From: an uncultured Eubacteriales bacterium
GTDB lineage: Bacteria > Bacillota > Clostridia > Lachnospirales > Lachnospiraceae
Reading direction: 5' to 3'
Assembly (NCBI GenBank): GCA_900321145.1
Contig: ONVB01000136.1
Location: 1-14,591, forward strand
DNA length: 14,591 bases
Part shown: one piece after another, positions 5,650-14,091 of the stretch
Numbering within the stretch: the stretch's first letter is position 1
How the letters are laid out: each line of letters begins with the position of its first letter
Notes under the pieces: generated by a model
Told to the model about the DNA's origin: nothing
What the model saw: the letters and a program-made list of their open reading frames with translations, nothing else
Databases searched by the model: none
Translations under genes and position numbers: made by a program

Positions 5650-8600
5650 AAAGCAGGAAAAAGCAATAAATGAACCTGTGAAGGATATCCTGGTCTCTGC
5701 GGCTGCGGGCTCGGGGAAAACGGCTGTGCTCGTCGAGAGGATCATGTCTAAGGTATTAGACAAAAATGCACCGACGGATATTGACCGCTTCCTGGTCGTT
5801 ACATTTACGAATGCAGCGGCGGCGCAGATGAAGGATAAGATAACCGCACGGCTATACAAGGAGCTTGACAGCGAGCCCGACAATGAGCATCTGATGAAGC
5901 AGCTTGTTTTGATCAACAGGGCCAATATCATGACCATAGACAGCTTCTGTTATTCGGTGGTAAGGGAGAATATCTGCCTGCTCGATATAGACTCCGACTT
6001 TTCGATAGGAGATCAGGGTATCCTTGAGCTTATAAGACAGGAGGCATTGGATGAGACTATTCATGATGCTTATGAAAGAGAGGAAAACGGAGCTTTCAGG
6101 CGGTTGCTTGACCGGTATGCCGGTGACAGAAATGACGACGCGCTCAGGGTGCTTGTGGGAAGGCTGTTTAGGATAGCCGAGAGCTTCCCCGAACCGGACA
6201 GGTGGTATGAGTCTGCAAAAAAAGAACTTCGGATAAGTGATGCAAAAGAGGTTGCGGACTTAAAATGGATAAAGGAATATACCCGTTATGTGAAGGGAGT
6301 GGCAGGGGACGCACTCAAGTCCGCGAGGGGCTTCCTTGAGGTGGTTGAATCGGAAGCGCCATACCTTACCGAGGTTATAAGCTCTGACGTGGCGCACCTG
6401 ACAAGGCTTGCGCAGGCAAAGGACCTTGCGGAGTTTAACGGCGAGCTTGCGGCGGGCTTTAAGACTTATACGAGAAGGCCCAAGGACTTTGATAAGGAGA
6501 CCCATGACGAGTTAAAGAAGGTCAGGGATGCTTATAAGGGTTTGTTTGACAAGAAGAACCTGGCGATGGCAGACTATGAGGAGGTCTGTTCGGAGATAAA
6601 AAATGTATCGGAAAGCCTGATCCCGCTTATAGATCTCACCGTTGATTTCGCGCAGAGGTTTAAGGAGCACAAGGCAAAGAAAAGACTTATGGATTTTGCG
6701 GATGTGGAGCACTTTGCGCTTAGGCTTTGCTGTGCCGGCTATGACGAGGAGGGAAATCCTGTTCCGACAGCTGTGGGAAAGTCCATGTCCGAGCGCTACG
6801 ACGAGATATATATAGACGAGTACCAGGATTCGAACTTCCTTCAGGAGGACATACTCCGCTGCGTATCCTTAGAGCATACGGGCAGGCACAATATGTTCAT
6901 GGTGGGAGATGTAAAGCAGAGCATATACAGGTTCAGGCTTGCGAGACCTGATATATTCATAAAGAAGTACGGTTCATTTCCCGGGAAGGAGGATTGTGAG
7001 CTCATAGAGCTTTCGAATAACTTCCGGTCAAGGGCCTGTGTGCTCGACTCGGTAAATGAAGTCTTTGAGAAGCTTATGCGTGCCGACGTCGGCGGTATAG
7101 AGTATGAGGAGAAGGTCAGGCTTGTGCCGACAAAGGAATTCCCGGAGGACGAGAGAGGACTTCTTAAAAGCGAGTTTCTCATAGTGGACAGGGCGGCTGT
7201 CGATGATGAGACGGATGATGAGCTTGTCGAGACGGATAAGCTTAAGCTTGAAGCCTCCATGATCGCGCAGAGGATAAACAGGCTTATCGAGGATAAGGTA
7301 TGTGTTACGGATGAGCTCTCCGGCTCTATGAGACCGGCAGAGTACAGGGATATGGTCATACTTCTCAGGAGTATGAACGGAGGACTTGACGAGCTTATCA
7401 TAAATACTCTTGCCGACCACGGTATCCCGGCTGTCTCGGCAGACGCGGGAAGCTACTTTGAGGCTACGGAGATAAGAGTGATCATGTCGCTGCTTTCCGT
7501 GGTGGACAATAGGAATCAGGACATCCCCATGGCAGCAGTTCTTCTCTCGCCGATAGGAGGAGTGAGTGAGGATGAGCTTGTCAGCATACGCTACGATGAG
7601 GAGGATGTAAAGGACATATCGTTATACGAGCGCTGTCGTATGTACGCCGGGGAAAATGATGACAAGCTTAGCCGCAAACTGTCTAAACTGTTAGACATAA
7701 TCGGCCGGCTGAGACAGCTTTCGAAGAGGGAGTCCATAAGCAGGCTTATAAGGGAGAGCTATACTCTTACGGGATACAGAGCATACGCCTGTGCCATGCC
7801 GCTCGGAGAAAAGCGTGCGGCGAACCTGGATATGCTGCTTGTCAAGGCAAGAGACTTTGAAAAGAACGGAAGACAGGGACTGTTCGAATTCTTAAGATAT
7901 GTGGACAAGCTTAAAGCTTATGATATGAGTGAGGCAGAGGCAAAGGCTGCAGACCCCGAGGCAAACGCGGTAAGGATCATGACCATGCACAAGAGCAAGG
8001 GACTTGAGTTTCCCATAGTCTTCGTCAGTGCATTAGGAAAGAATTTCAACAAAAAAAGCTTACAGACCAATGTGCTTATCGACAGTGATTTCTACCTCAC
8101 CGGAAAGCTTATGTTTGAGAAGGGACGGTATACAAGGGATTCTTTCTTCAGGACTGCAATAGTAAAGCTGATGACCGAGCAGATGATAGCTGAGGAGATG
8201 AGGGTTCTTTACGTGGCCATGACAAGGGCTCAGGAGAAGCTTATACTTACAGGCTGTGAAGCCGATGTAGCAAAGATTCTCGAAAAGTATGCCGGAAGGG
8301 ACGAACTCCTTTTCACGGACAGGGTAAATGCGGTTTCCTTCTTAAAGCTTTTGCTTGCGGTATACGCTAAAGGCTCGAAGTATACGGATATAAAGATACT
8401 CACCCCGGCTGATATAGAACTCGTAAAGGCAAGCGGCAGCGAAAAGAAGGGCGGCAGGCTCGGTGAGCTTAAAACAGCAGCTCTCGCCCTTGATAAATCC
8501 GATGTTTATGATAAAATAATGAAGGCTCACGGGTTTGAGTACAAGTATAATGAGCTTGTTGGATTAAAAAGCAAGCTTTCCATAACAGAGATAAAGAAGA

Positions 8601-9307
8601 TGCGGGAGAGTACCCCGGACGTGGAAGAAGAGACGGTGCTTGCGCCCTTTGTATATGATCCTGCAAAGGACGGCACGGCGGCAGATGCGGAAGATACTTT
8701 AAGTCAGGCATCCCCGGCGGGTGTTTCTTTGAAAAATGCAGAAGAGGCAGCACCGATCAAAAAAGGACTCGGCGCGGCCGAGAGGGGAACGGCGGTACAT
8801 AAGCTGCTTGAACTCATTGACTTTAAGGCTGCGGTTGCGTCACAGGATAAGAATGCATATGTTTGCAGGCTGAAGGAAGAACTCTTTGATTCAAACGTCA
8901 TGACTCAGGAAGAGCTTGACGCAGTCGGCAATATGCGTATAATAAAGCTTCTTGAGTCAGGGCTTGCCTCGCGTATGGCATCGGCGGATGAGCGTGGCGG
9001 ACTTTATAAGGAGAGACAGTTCTACATAGGATTTTCGCCGGAGGAGATATACGGCCTTGGCATAAAGTCCGACGAGCAGGATATGATCATGGTACAGGGT
9101 GTCGTGGATGCTTATTTCGTTGAGGATGACGGCATCGTACTCATCGACTATAAGACTGACTTCGCGGACGCCGAAGAACTAAAGCGCAGGCACAGTACGC
9201 AACTTAAGTTTTACGCCGAGAGCTTAGAGAGGCTGACGGGCCTTAAGGTAAAGGAAAAGCTGATCTGGTCATTGCATCTGAACAGACAGATAGAGATAGG
9301 AGACTGA
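5636..9307 (+). CDS. addA: ATP-dependent helicase/nuclease subunit A
   Basis: AddA is the UvrD-like 3'-5' helicase and second nuclease of AddAB. The 1223-aa length matches the family. Helicase motifs in order: Q7, Walker A AAAGSGKT (22-29), VTFTNAAAAQMKDK, MTIDSFC, DEYQD (394-398), VGDVKQ (423-428), LSNNFRSR, TMHKSKGLE (783-791) and LYVAMTRA (858-865). The C-terminal nuclease shows GTAVHKLLELID, GVVDAY (D1158) and IDYKTD (D1171, K1173). I chose the ATG at 5636 because GGAGGTGA (5623-5630), a full anti-16S match, lies 5 nt upstream. A GTG at 5627 would add three residues but has no ribosome site. It overlaps addB by 14 nt, so the two subunits are coupled. A low-complexity Ala/Glu stretch (about 1010-1050) links helicase and nuclease. 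Confidence 0.95.
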   Translation: MGWTEKQEKAINEPVKDILVSAAAGSGKTAVLVERIMSKVLDKNAPTDIDRFLVVTFTNAAAAQMKDKITARLYKELDSEPDNEHLMKQLVLINRANIMTIDSFCYSVVRENICLLDIDSDFSIGDQGILELIRQEALDETIHDAYEREENGAFRRLLDRYAGDRNDDALRVLVGRLFRIAESFPEPDRWYESAKKELRISDAKEVADLKWIKEYTRYVKGVAGDALKSARGFLEVVESEAPYLTEVISSDVAHLTRLAQAKDLAEFNGELAAGFKTYTRRPKDFDKETHDELKKVRDAYKGLFDKKNLAMADYEEVCSEIKNVSESLIPLIDLTVDFAQRFKEHKAKKRLMDFADVEHFALRLCCAGYDEEGNPVPTAVGKSMSERYDEIYIDEYQDSNFLQEDILRCVSLEHTGRHNMFMVGDVKQSIYRFRLARPDIFIKKYGSFPGKEDCELIELSNNFRSRACVLDSVNEVFEKLMRADVGGIEYEEKVRLVPTKEFPEDERGLLKSEFLIVDRAAVDDETDDELVETDKLKLEASMIAQRINRLIEDKVCVTDELSGSMRPAEYRDMVILLRSMNGGLDELIINTLADHGIPAVSADAGSYFEATEIRVIMSLLSVVDNRNQDIPMAAVLLSPIGGVSEDELVSIRYDEEDVKDISLYERCRMYAGENDDKLSRKLSKLLDIIGRLRQLSKRESISRLIRESYTLTGYRAYACAMPLGEKRAANLDMLLVKARDFEKNGRQGLFEFLRYVDKLKAYDMSEAEAKAADPEANAVRIMTMHKSKGLEFPIVFVSALGKNFNKKSLQTNVLIDSDFYLTGKLMFEKGRYTRDSFFRTAIVKLMTEQMIAEEMRVLYVAMTRAQEKLILTGCEADVAKILEKYAGRDELLFTDRVNAVSFLKLLLAVYAKGSKYTDIKILTPADIELVKASGSEKKGGRLGELKTAALALDKSDVYDKIMKAHGFEYKYNELVGLKSKLSITEIKKMRESTPDVEEETVLAPFVYDPAKDGTAADAEDTLSQASPAGVSLKNAEEAAPIKKGLGAAERGTAVHKLLELIDFKAAVASQDKNAYVCRLKEELFDSNVMTQEELDAVGNMRIIKLLESGLASRMASADERGGLYKERQFYIGFSPEEIYGLGIKSDEQDMIMVQGVVDAYFVEDDGIVLIDYKTDFADAEELKRRHSTQLKFYAESLERLTGLKVKEKLIWSLHLNRQIEIGD

Positions 9308-9308
9308 C

Positions 9309-9797
9309 ATGGATAAGGATAAGGAAGGGCTTACGCTCTTGGGTGCGAAGAACACCTCATACAGTATGGATTACGATCCCGGAGTACTCGAAACATTTAC
9401 AAATATGCATCAGGACAACGACTATTTCGTGAAGTTCAACTGTCCCGAATTCACGGCGCTCTGCCCCATAACGGGACAGCCCGACTACGCAACCATAACC
9501 ATATCATATGTACCTGATGTGAAGATGGTCGAGAGCAAATCCCTGAAACTCTACCTGTTCAGCTACCGCAACCACGGGGACTTCCACGAGAATTGCGTGA
9601 ACACCATCATGAAGGACCTGATCGAGCTTATGGACCCAAAGTACATCGAGGTATGGGGGCGCTTCCTTCCTCGCGGCGGCATATCCATAGATCCGTACGC
9701 AAACTACGGCCGCCCCGGCACCAAATGGGAAGAGGTTGCGTGGGAGCGCTTATCCAAGCACGACATGCTCCCCGAGATCGTTAACAACAGAGGATGA
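9309..9797 (+). CDS. queF: NADPH-dependent 7-cyano-7-deazaguanine (preQ0) reductase
   Basis: QueF reduces the nitrile of preQ0 to the amine of preQ1 in the queuosine tRNA modification pathway. This 162-aa protein is of the short, unimodular Bacillus type. It has the catalytic FTALCPITGQPD (Cys52, Asp59) and the QueF signature ESKSLKLYLFSYRNHGDFHE (75-94), including H93 and E94. All catalytic residues are intact. Its ATG is one base after the addA stop, with ATAGGAG inside the addA end. No queC, queD or queE is nearby, so the substrate must come from genes elsewhere or from salvage. Five of its six Arg codons are CGC, unlike addA and addB, where AGA/AGG dominate. Confidence 0.95.
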   Translation: MDKDKEGLTLLGAKNTSYSMDYDPGVLETFTNMHQDNDYFVKFNCPEFTALCPITGQPDYATITISYVPDVKMVESKSLKLYLFSYRNHGDFHENCVNTIMKDLIELMDPKYIEVWGRFLPRGGISIDPYANYGRPGTKWEEVAWERLSKHDMLPEIVNNRG

Positions 9798-9824
9798 CGC
9801 GTAGACATAGACAGAGAACAAACC

Positions 9825-11228
9825 ATGATATACAGAAGAAATAAAGAGGACTACGCAGAGCGCGTGGATGCGCTTCTTGCGATCCCGAAGTTTGCCGATG
9901 GGCGCAACAAGTCGGGAAATGACAACTTAAAAGCGGTATTGAAGCTGCTCGGCGAGCCGGGGAAAGATTTGCGGTATATACATGTGGCGGGGACCAACGG
10001 TAAGGGTTCCGTGACGCGCATGATAGCGGGCATTCTGAAGGAGTACGGGTACAAGGTCGGAGTCTTTACATCACCGCATCTTGTGAAGATAAACGAGAGG
10101 ATAGAGATACTCGGCGCCGGTGCGATATCGGATGAGGACTTTGCCGACTGTTACGATGCGGTCATGGCGGTTATGGACGAACATGAGAGAAACGGCGGCA
10201 TTAAGCTTTCGTTCTTTGAGTATCTGTTTGCCATGGCAATGGTGTACTTTGAGGAAAAGAAGCCGGATTATGTCGTGCTTGAGACCGGACTCGGAGGGAG
10301 GCTTGACGCAACCAATGTCGTGACTCCTCTTGTGTCGGTCATAACCTCGATCGGACTTGACCATATGAGGTATCTGGGAGATACTGTAGAGAAGATCGCG
10401 GCAGAGAAGGCCGGTATCATAAAGCCGGGAGTTCCGGTTGTGTTCAATACGGGAGAGCCGGCAGCGGATATCCTTATAGAGAGCAAGGCCTCGGAATACG
10501 GATGCGAGTATTATAATGCCGCATTTGTGTCTAAGCAGTTCGACAGGACTGATGAAGGCTTAAGGTTTTCACTCAGGGGAAGATGGTTTACCACGGGTAG
10601 GCTTAAGCTGCCGGTGCATACACCTCTTTATCAGACGGAGAATGCCGTGACGGCGGTTACGGCTGTGTGGGCGCTGCTTGAGAGTGCGGCGGGGCTTTAT
10701 ACGCCGAGAATGTTCAAGGGGCCAGGTGCGATGGGCAGGCAGCTTGATGAGGATGCTTTAAAGAGAGCATTTGAAGGCTTTGATATGCCTGGCAGGATGC
10801 AGTGGCTTAAAAGATATGTAGTCTGTGACGGTGCTCATAATCCCGATGCGGTAAAGAGACTTATCTCAAGCATAAAGGAGATTTACGCAGGCAGACCTGA
10901 CGAGAAGATAAGGCTGATGTTTGCGGTTTCGTCGGATAAGGATTACGGTACCATGATCGGGATGATGGCGGAGGGATTAAAGCTCTCTAAAGTATACGTG
11001 ACAGAGATACCGGGAGAAAGAGCGGTGCCGTGCGATTATCTGGCGGCAGAGTTCACCCTGGCACTAAGCAAGGCATTTAACAGGTGTCCGGTAGTATACG
11101 GAAGCGATATAAAGGAAGAACTGATCCTGGCAGAGAACGAGGCGAGGGATGCCGGTGAGCTGCTGGTTGTGGCAGGCTCGCTGTATCTGGTCGGTGAGGT
11201 AATAAAGAAGAGCGGAGAATTGATATGA
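9825..11228 (+). CDS. folC: Folylpolyglutamate synthase / dihydrofolate synthase
   Basis: FolC is an ATP-dependent cytosolic Mur-ligase-like enzyme that adds glutamate to dihydropteroate and/or folates. The 467-aa protein shows the P-loop HVAGTNGKGSV (GTNGKGS at 56-62), FTSPHL (81-86), SFFEYLFAMA, ETGLGGRLDATN (153-164), ITSIGLDHMRYLG, EKAGIIKPGVP and the C-terminal DGAHNPD (335-341). It is somewhat longer than the usual 420-440 aa, partly through an insert near LYTPRMFKGPGAMGRQ, before the FDMPGRMQ motif. The ATG at 9825 has no clear Shine-Dalgarno sequence, and no other in-frame start lies after the queF stop, so initiation may depend on coupling to queF 27 nt upstream. Whether it has both synthase activities cannot be read from sequence. 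Confidence 0.93.
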   Translation: MIYRRNKEDYAERVDALLAIPKFADGRNKSGNDNLKAVLKLLGEPGKDLRYIHVAGTNGKGSVTRMIAGILKEYGYKVGVFTSPHLVKINERIEILGAGAISDEDFADCYDAVMAVMDEHERNGGIKLSFFEYLFAMAMVYFEEKKPDYVVLETGLGGRLDATNVVTPLVSVITSIGLDHMRYLGDTVEKIAAEKAGIIKPGVPVVFNTGEPAADILIESKASEYGCEYYNAAFVSKQFDRTDEGLRFSLRGRWFTTGRLKLPVHTPLYQTENAVTAVTAVWALLESAAGLYTPRMFKGPGAMGRQLDEDALKRAFEGFDMPGRMQWLKRYVVCDGAHNPDAVKRLISSIKEIYAGRPDEKIRLMFAVSSDKDYGTMIGMMAEGLKLSKVYVTEIPGERAVPCDYLAAEFTLALSKAFNRCPVVYGSDIKEELILAENEARDAGELLVVAGSLYLVGEVIKKSGELI

Positions 11229-11395
11229 TAGATTTTGAAGAGGAATTAAAGAGGTTTAAACCCATACCGGGTGTTAATCAGGCCGAGGAGGCCATACTTT
11301 CAAACGACCTCAAGGATATAAGCGATATAGTCAGACAGATGACTGAGGAACTGAGGGAGCAGGGTGCTGAGACCACGGGAAGATACAGGAGATAA
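11225..11395 (+). CDS. Small hypothetical protein, 56 aa
   Basis: The ATG at 11225 overlaps the folC stop as ATGA and is preceded by CGGAGA (11213-11218), so it is very likely translated by coupling. The product starts MIDFEEELKRFKPIPG and continues with an acidic, amphipathic helix-like stretch (about 19-48), ending in basic RYRR. There is no signal peptide, membrane segment or metal motif. I do not recognise a named family. The next gene follows after 3 nt, so the small protein may work with the zinc-ribbon/TPR membrane protein. The coding call rests on operon packing, the ribosome site and codon use like its neighbours. Confidence 0.75.
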   Translation: MIDFEEELKRFKPIPGVNQAEEAILSNDLKDISDIVRQMTEELREQGAETTGRYRR

Positions 11396-11398
11396 CCT

Positions 11399-12529
11399 AT
11401 GGCTGCTATGAAACCGGTGCTTTGCATGAACTGCGGAGCACACATCAGAAAAAACGGATACTGTCCCGAATGCGGTATGAACATATATGTCTTAAGAAAG
11501 GCGTGGAACACCTCTGATTATTATTATAATCAGGGTTATGACAAGGCCTGTGCGAGAGACCTTTCGGGAGCGATAGAATCACTTAAGATATCGCTCAGAT
11601 ATAATAAGAAAAATATCAGGTCGCGCAACCTGATCGGCCTGTGCTACTATGAGATGGGCGAGATAATCGAAGCCCTCTCGCATTGGGTGATGAGTGTCAA
11701 TTATAAGAGTGACGGCAATGTTGCGGTGAAGTATCTCAAGGATATAAAGAAGGACCCGGCAAGACTTGCCGAGTGCGATGCCGTGGCGAAGAAGTTTAAC
11801 CTCGCTTTAAGCTATGTGGATAGCGGGGATCACGACCTTGCCATGCTACAGCTTAAAAATGCCCTTTCGGATAATCCGCATTTTGTGCAGGGGTACCTGC
11901 TGCTTGCGCTTCTTTATATGCAGGCGGGCAACTATGAGAAGGCGCGTGTTACTTTAAGAAGAGTGCTCAAGATAGATAAGGCAAATCCTCGTGCCATAAG
12001 GTACTTAAGGGAGATGGGAACCTCGGAGGAGAACATCCTTGAGCTTAAGAACGGTTCGATAGATGACGACGGGCTCTTTGAAGATGTGGAAAACGAGTAT
12101 GGCGGAGAAAGGCCCGAAACCTCTTTCAACAGGAAGCTGCTTAAAAAGCGGAAGCTTGGCGAACTCAAGACCGCAGGGAGCGAGAGTGTAGTCAGGACGG
12201 GCAATTTCAACGAGGTAAGTCTTGCGAAGTATTCCGGCCTTTATGTGCTTATCGGGGTTGTTCTCGGGGTGCTTCTTTTGTTCTTCGTGGTAGTCCCCAA
12301 AAGGGAGAAAAAGCTTGTCAGTGAAAATGATAAGCTGATCAGGTCATACAGCGAGGAGCTGGCCGAGAAGAATTCGGTCATCGAGTCACAGGCGGCACAG
12401 ATAAGCGAGCTTCAGCTCAAGCTTGAGGAGAAGCAGGAAGAGGAAGCAAAGACCGTCATACCCGATTATTCGGGCATAAAGAACGGCATGTCCGACGACG
12501 ACATAGAAAATATGATAGATAATGAATAA
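11399..12529 (+). CDS. Zinc-ribbon, TPR-repeat, single-pass membrane protein of unknown function
   Basis: The 376-aa protein has four parts. An N-terminal zinc ribbon uses C9-x2-C12 and C22-x2-C25 (CMNCG, CPECG). Two blocks of tetratricopeptide repeats follow, about 40-115 and 133-205, the latter with clear signatures such as NYEKARVTLRRVLKIDKANP. After a charged linker there is one transmembrane helix (about 281-299), then a coiled coil rich in Glu/Lys/Gln (about 302-348) and an acidic tail ending DDDIENMIDNE. TPRs usually hold protein partners, so a membrane-bound scaffold is likely, but the actual role is unknown. The ATG follows AGGAG (11387-11391), 3 nt after orf56. It is the last gene of the addB operon; no terminator with a T tract is visible after it. 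Confidence 0.85.
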   Translation: MAAMKPVLCMNCGAHIRKNGYCPECGMNIYVLRKAWNTSDYYYNQGYDKACARDLSGAIESLKISLRYNKKNIRSRNLIGLCYYEMGEIIEALSHWVMSVNYKSDGNVAVKYLKDIKKDPARLAECDAVAKKFNLALSYVDSGDHDLAMLQLKNALSDNPHFVQGYLLLALLYMQAGNYEKARVTLRRVLKIDKANPRAIRYLREMGTSEENILELKNGSIDDDGLFEDVENEYGGERPETSFNRKLLKKRKLGELKTAGSESVVRTGNFNEVSLAKYSGLYVLIGVVLGVLLLFFVVVPKREKKLVSENDKLIRSYSEELAEKNSVIESQAAQISELQLKLEEKQEEEAKTVIPDYSGIKNGMSDDDIENMIDNE

Positions 12530-12549
12530 AAATCTATATAATATTTCTC

Positions 12550-12578
12550 TTGATTTACAGTTCCTAAAGTCGTAAAAT
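12550..12578 (+). promoter_or_regulatory. Sigma-A type promoter for the carboxyltransferase gene
   Basis: TTGATT (12550-12555) and TAAAAT (12573-12578) are separated by exactly 17 bp, 21 nt after the preceding stop codon. Transcription would start near 12585 and give a leader of about 70 nt. This separates the metabolic genes from the addAB unit. Confidence 0.65.
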
Positions 12579-12598
12579 ATACAATCGGAAGAAATTCG

Positions 12599-12629
12599 GC
12601 TTTCGGCGGGAGAGCTTCCCGTCGAAAGC
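12599..12629 (+). promoter_or_regulatory. Strong 13-bp hairpin in the carboxyltransferase 5' leader
   Basis: GCTTTCGGCGGGA (12599-12611) pairs over 13 positions (one G-T) with TCCCGTCGAAAGC (12617-12629), leaving a 5-nt loop. It is followed by TATATTTATAA, not a clean T run, so it is a poor terminator. Lying near the mRNA 5' end and 12 nt before GGAGG, it is better explained as a stabilising leader hairpin, though weak termination of the upstream operon is possible. Confidence 0.6.
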
Positions 12630-12653
12630 TATATTTATAATGGAGGAAATAAG

Positions 12654-14078
12654 ATGAGCAACAAACAAGGTTTGTCAGCGATGCAGAGGATCGAAGCCCT
12701 GCTCGATGACGCAAGCTTCGTTGAAGTCGGTGCTTATGTAACTGCCAGAAGCACGGATTTCAACCTCGGAGAAAGCGACACCTTAAAGGACGGCGTTGTG
12801 ACAGGCTACGGTACCGTAGACGGAAGACTTGTCTACTGCTATAGTCAGGATGCAACCGTTTTAGGTGGAGCAATTGGGGAAATGCATGCAAAGAAGATAG
12901 CAAAGGTCTATGACATGGCCATGAAGGTCGGTGCGCCGGTTGTCGGCTTTATCGACTGCGCGGGCCTGAGACTTCAGGAGGCAACGGATGCGCTAAATGC
13001 TTTCGGTGAAGTTTACTTAAAGCAGACTCTTGCGTCGGGGGTGGTTCCGCAGATCACGGGTATCTTCGGCATGTGCGGAGGCGGAACGGCTTTAGTTCCT
13101 ACTCTGACCGACATCACATTTATGACCGCGGAGGGCTCAAAGCTCTTCGTCAACAGCCCCAATGCTTTAGAGGGTAACTACAAGGAGAAGCTTGATACTG
13201 CTTCGGCTGCTTACCTTGCCGAGAATACTTCGCTTGTGGATGCTGTATTTGAGGATGATGCCGAGCTGATCGCAGGGGTTAAGAAGGCGCTTGCTCTTCT
13301 TCCTTCGAATATGAGCGATGACAGCTACAGCGAGGCTGCGGATGACTTAAACAGGATAATCCCGAATCTTGAAACCCTTGCGGATGATGCAAAGGGGATC
13401 ATTGCCCAGATCGCGGATGCGGGAAGCTTTATGGAGCTTAAGGGCTCATATGCAAAGGATATGGTCATCGGGCTTTTAAAGCTCGGCGGACAGACTGTCG
13501 GTGTGGTTGCAAACCAGGCGGCCGACGGAGGAAAGCTCATCACCACTGCAGGTGCTTACATCGCAGCGGATTTCGTAAGATTCTGCGATGCGTTCGGTAT
13601 ACCGGTTCTTTCGATAGTCAACTCTACAGGCTTTGCAAAGACTGTTTCAAACGAGAGGACTATCGCGGATGCGGCGGCAAAGCTCACCTATGCATTTGCC
13701 AACGCTACCGTACCCAAGGTTACACTTATAGCGGGTGAGGCCTTCGGAACGGCATATACCATAATGAATTCAAAGTCGATCGGCGCAGATATGGTTTATG
13801 CATGGCCGCAGGCCAAGGTGGGAACCATGGATCCCGAGATGGCTGTCAAGATAATGTATGACAAGGAGATATCCGAAGCTGCCGACAAGAAGGCGGAGAT
13901 CGCAAAGTACAAGAGCTCATATGTGGCTTTACAGTCGGATGCTCTTGCAGCGGCAAAGAGAGGCTATGTGGACGATATCATCGAGCCGGATGCTACAAGG
14001 AAGAGACTTGTGGCAGCCTTTGACATGCTCTATACCAAGAATGAGGAAAGACCATATAAGAAGCATGGAGCAGTTTAG
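12654..14078 (+). CDS. Biotin-dependent carboxyltransferase subunit (acyl-CoA carboxylase beta / decarboxylase alpha type)
   Basis: This cytosolic protein of the crotonase-fold carboxyltransferase family moves a carboxyl group between carboxybiotin and an acyl-CoA. The 474-aa length is a little below PccB/MmdA-type subunits (about 510). The N-terminal half has GGAIGEMHAKKIAKV, FIDCAGLRLQEA and TLASGVVPQI, then GMCGGGTA (139-146), the expected oxyanion-hole glycine turn. The C-terminal half has the second such turn, AGEAFGTAYTIMNSKSIGAD (EAFGTA at 362-367), and WPQAKVGTMDPE. The ATG follows GGAGG (12642-12646). The downstream lipoprotein suggests a membrane Na+-pumping decarboxylase or related complex, but the acyl substrate (acetyl-, propionyl/methylmalonyl- or glutaconyl-CoA) cannot be told. 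Abundant GCA/GCG and optimal leader signals suggest high expression. Confidence 0.88.
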   Translation: MSNKQGLSAMQRIEALLDDASFVEVGAYVTARSTDFNLGESDTLKDGVVTGYGTVDGRLVYCYSQDATVLGGAIGEMHAKKIAKVYDMAMKVGAPVVGFIDCAGLRLQEATDALNAFGEVYLKQTLASGVVPQITGIFGMCGGGTALVPTLTDITFMTAEGSKLFVNSPNALEGNYKEKLDTASAAYLAENTSLVDAVFEDDAELIAGVKKALALLPSNMSDDSYSEAADDLNRIIPNLETLADDAKGIIAQIADAGSFMELKGSYAKDMVIGLLKLGGQTVGVVANQAADGGKLITTAGAYIAADFVRFCDAFGIPVLSIVNSTGFAKTVSNERTIADAAAKLTYAFANATVPKVTLIAGEAFGTAYTIMNSKSIGADMVYAWPQAKVGTMDPEMAVKIMYDKEISEAADKKAEIAKYKSSYVALQSDALAAAKRGYVDDIIEPDATRKRLVAAFDMLYTKNEERPYKKHGAV

Positions 14079-14091
14079 GAGGAGCGATTAC

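Noticed and set aside
9795..9827. Possible QueF-FolC fusion by stop-codon read-through, since both frames match
   Set aside because: No read-through context or selenocysteine-like structure is seen, and both proteins are complete on their own.
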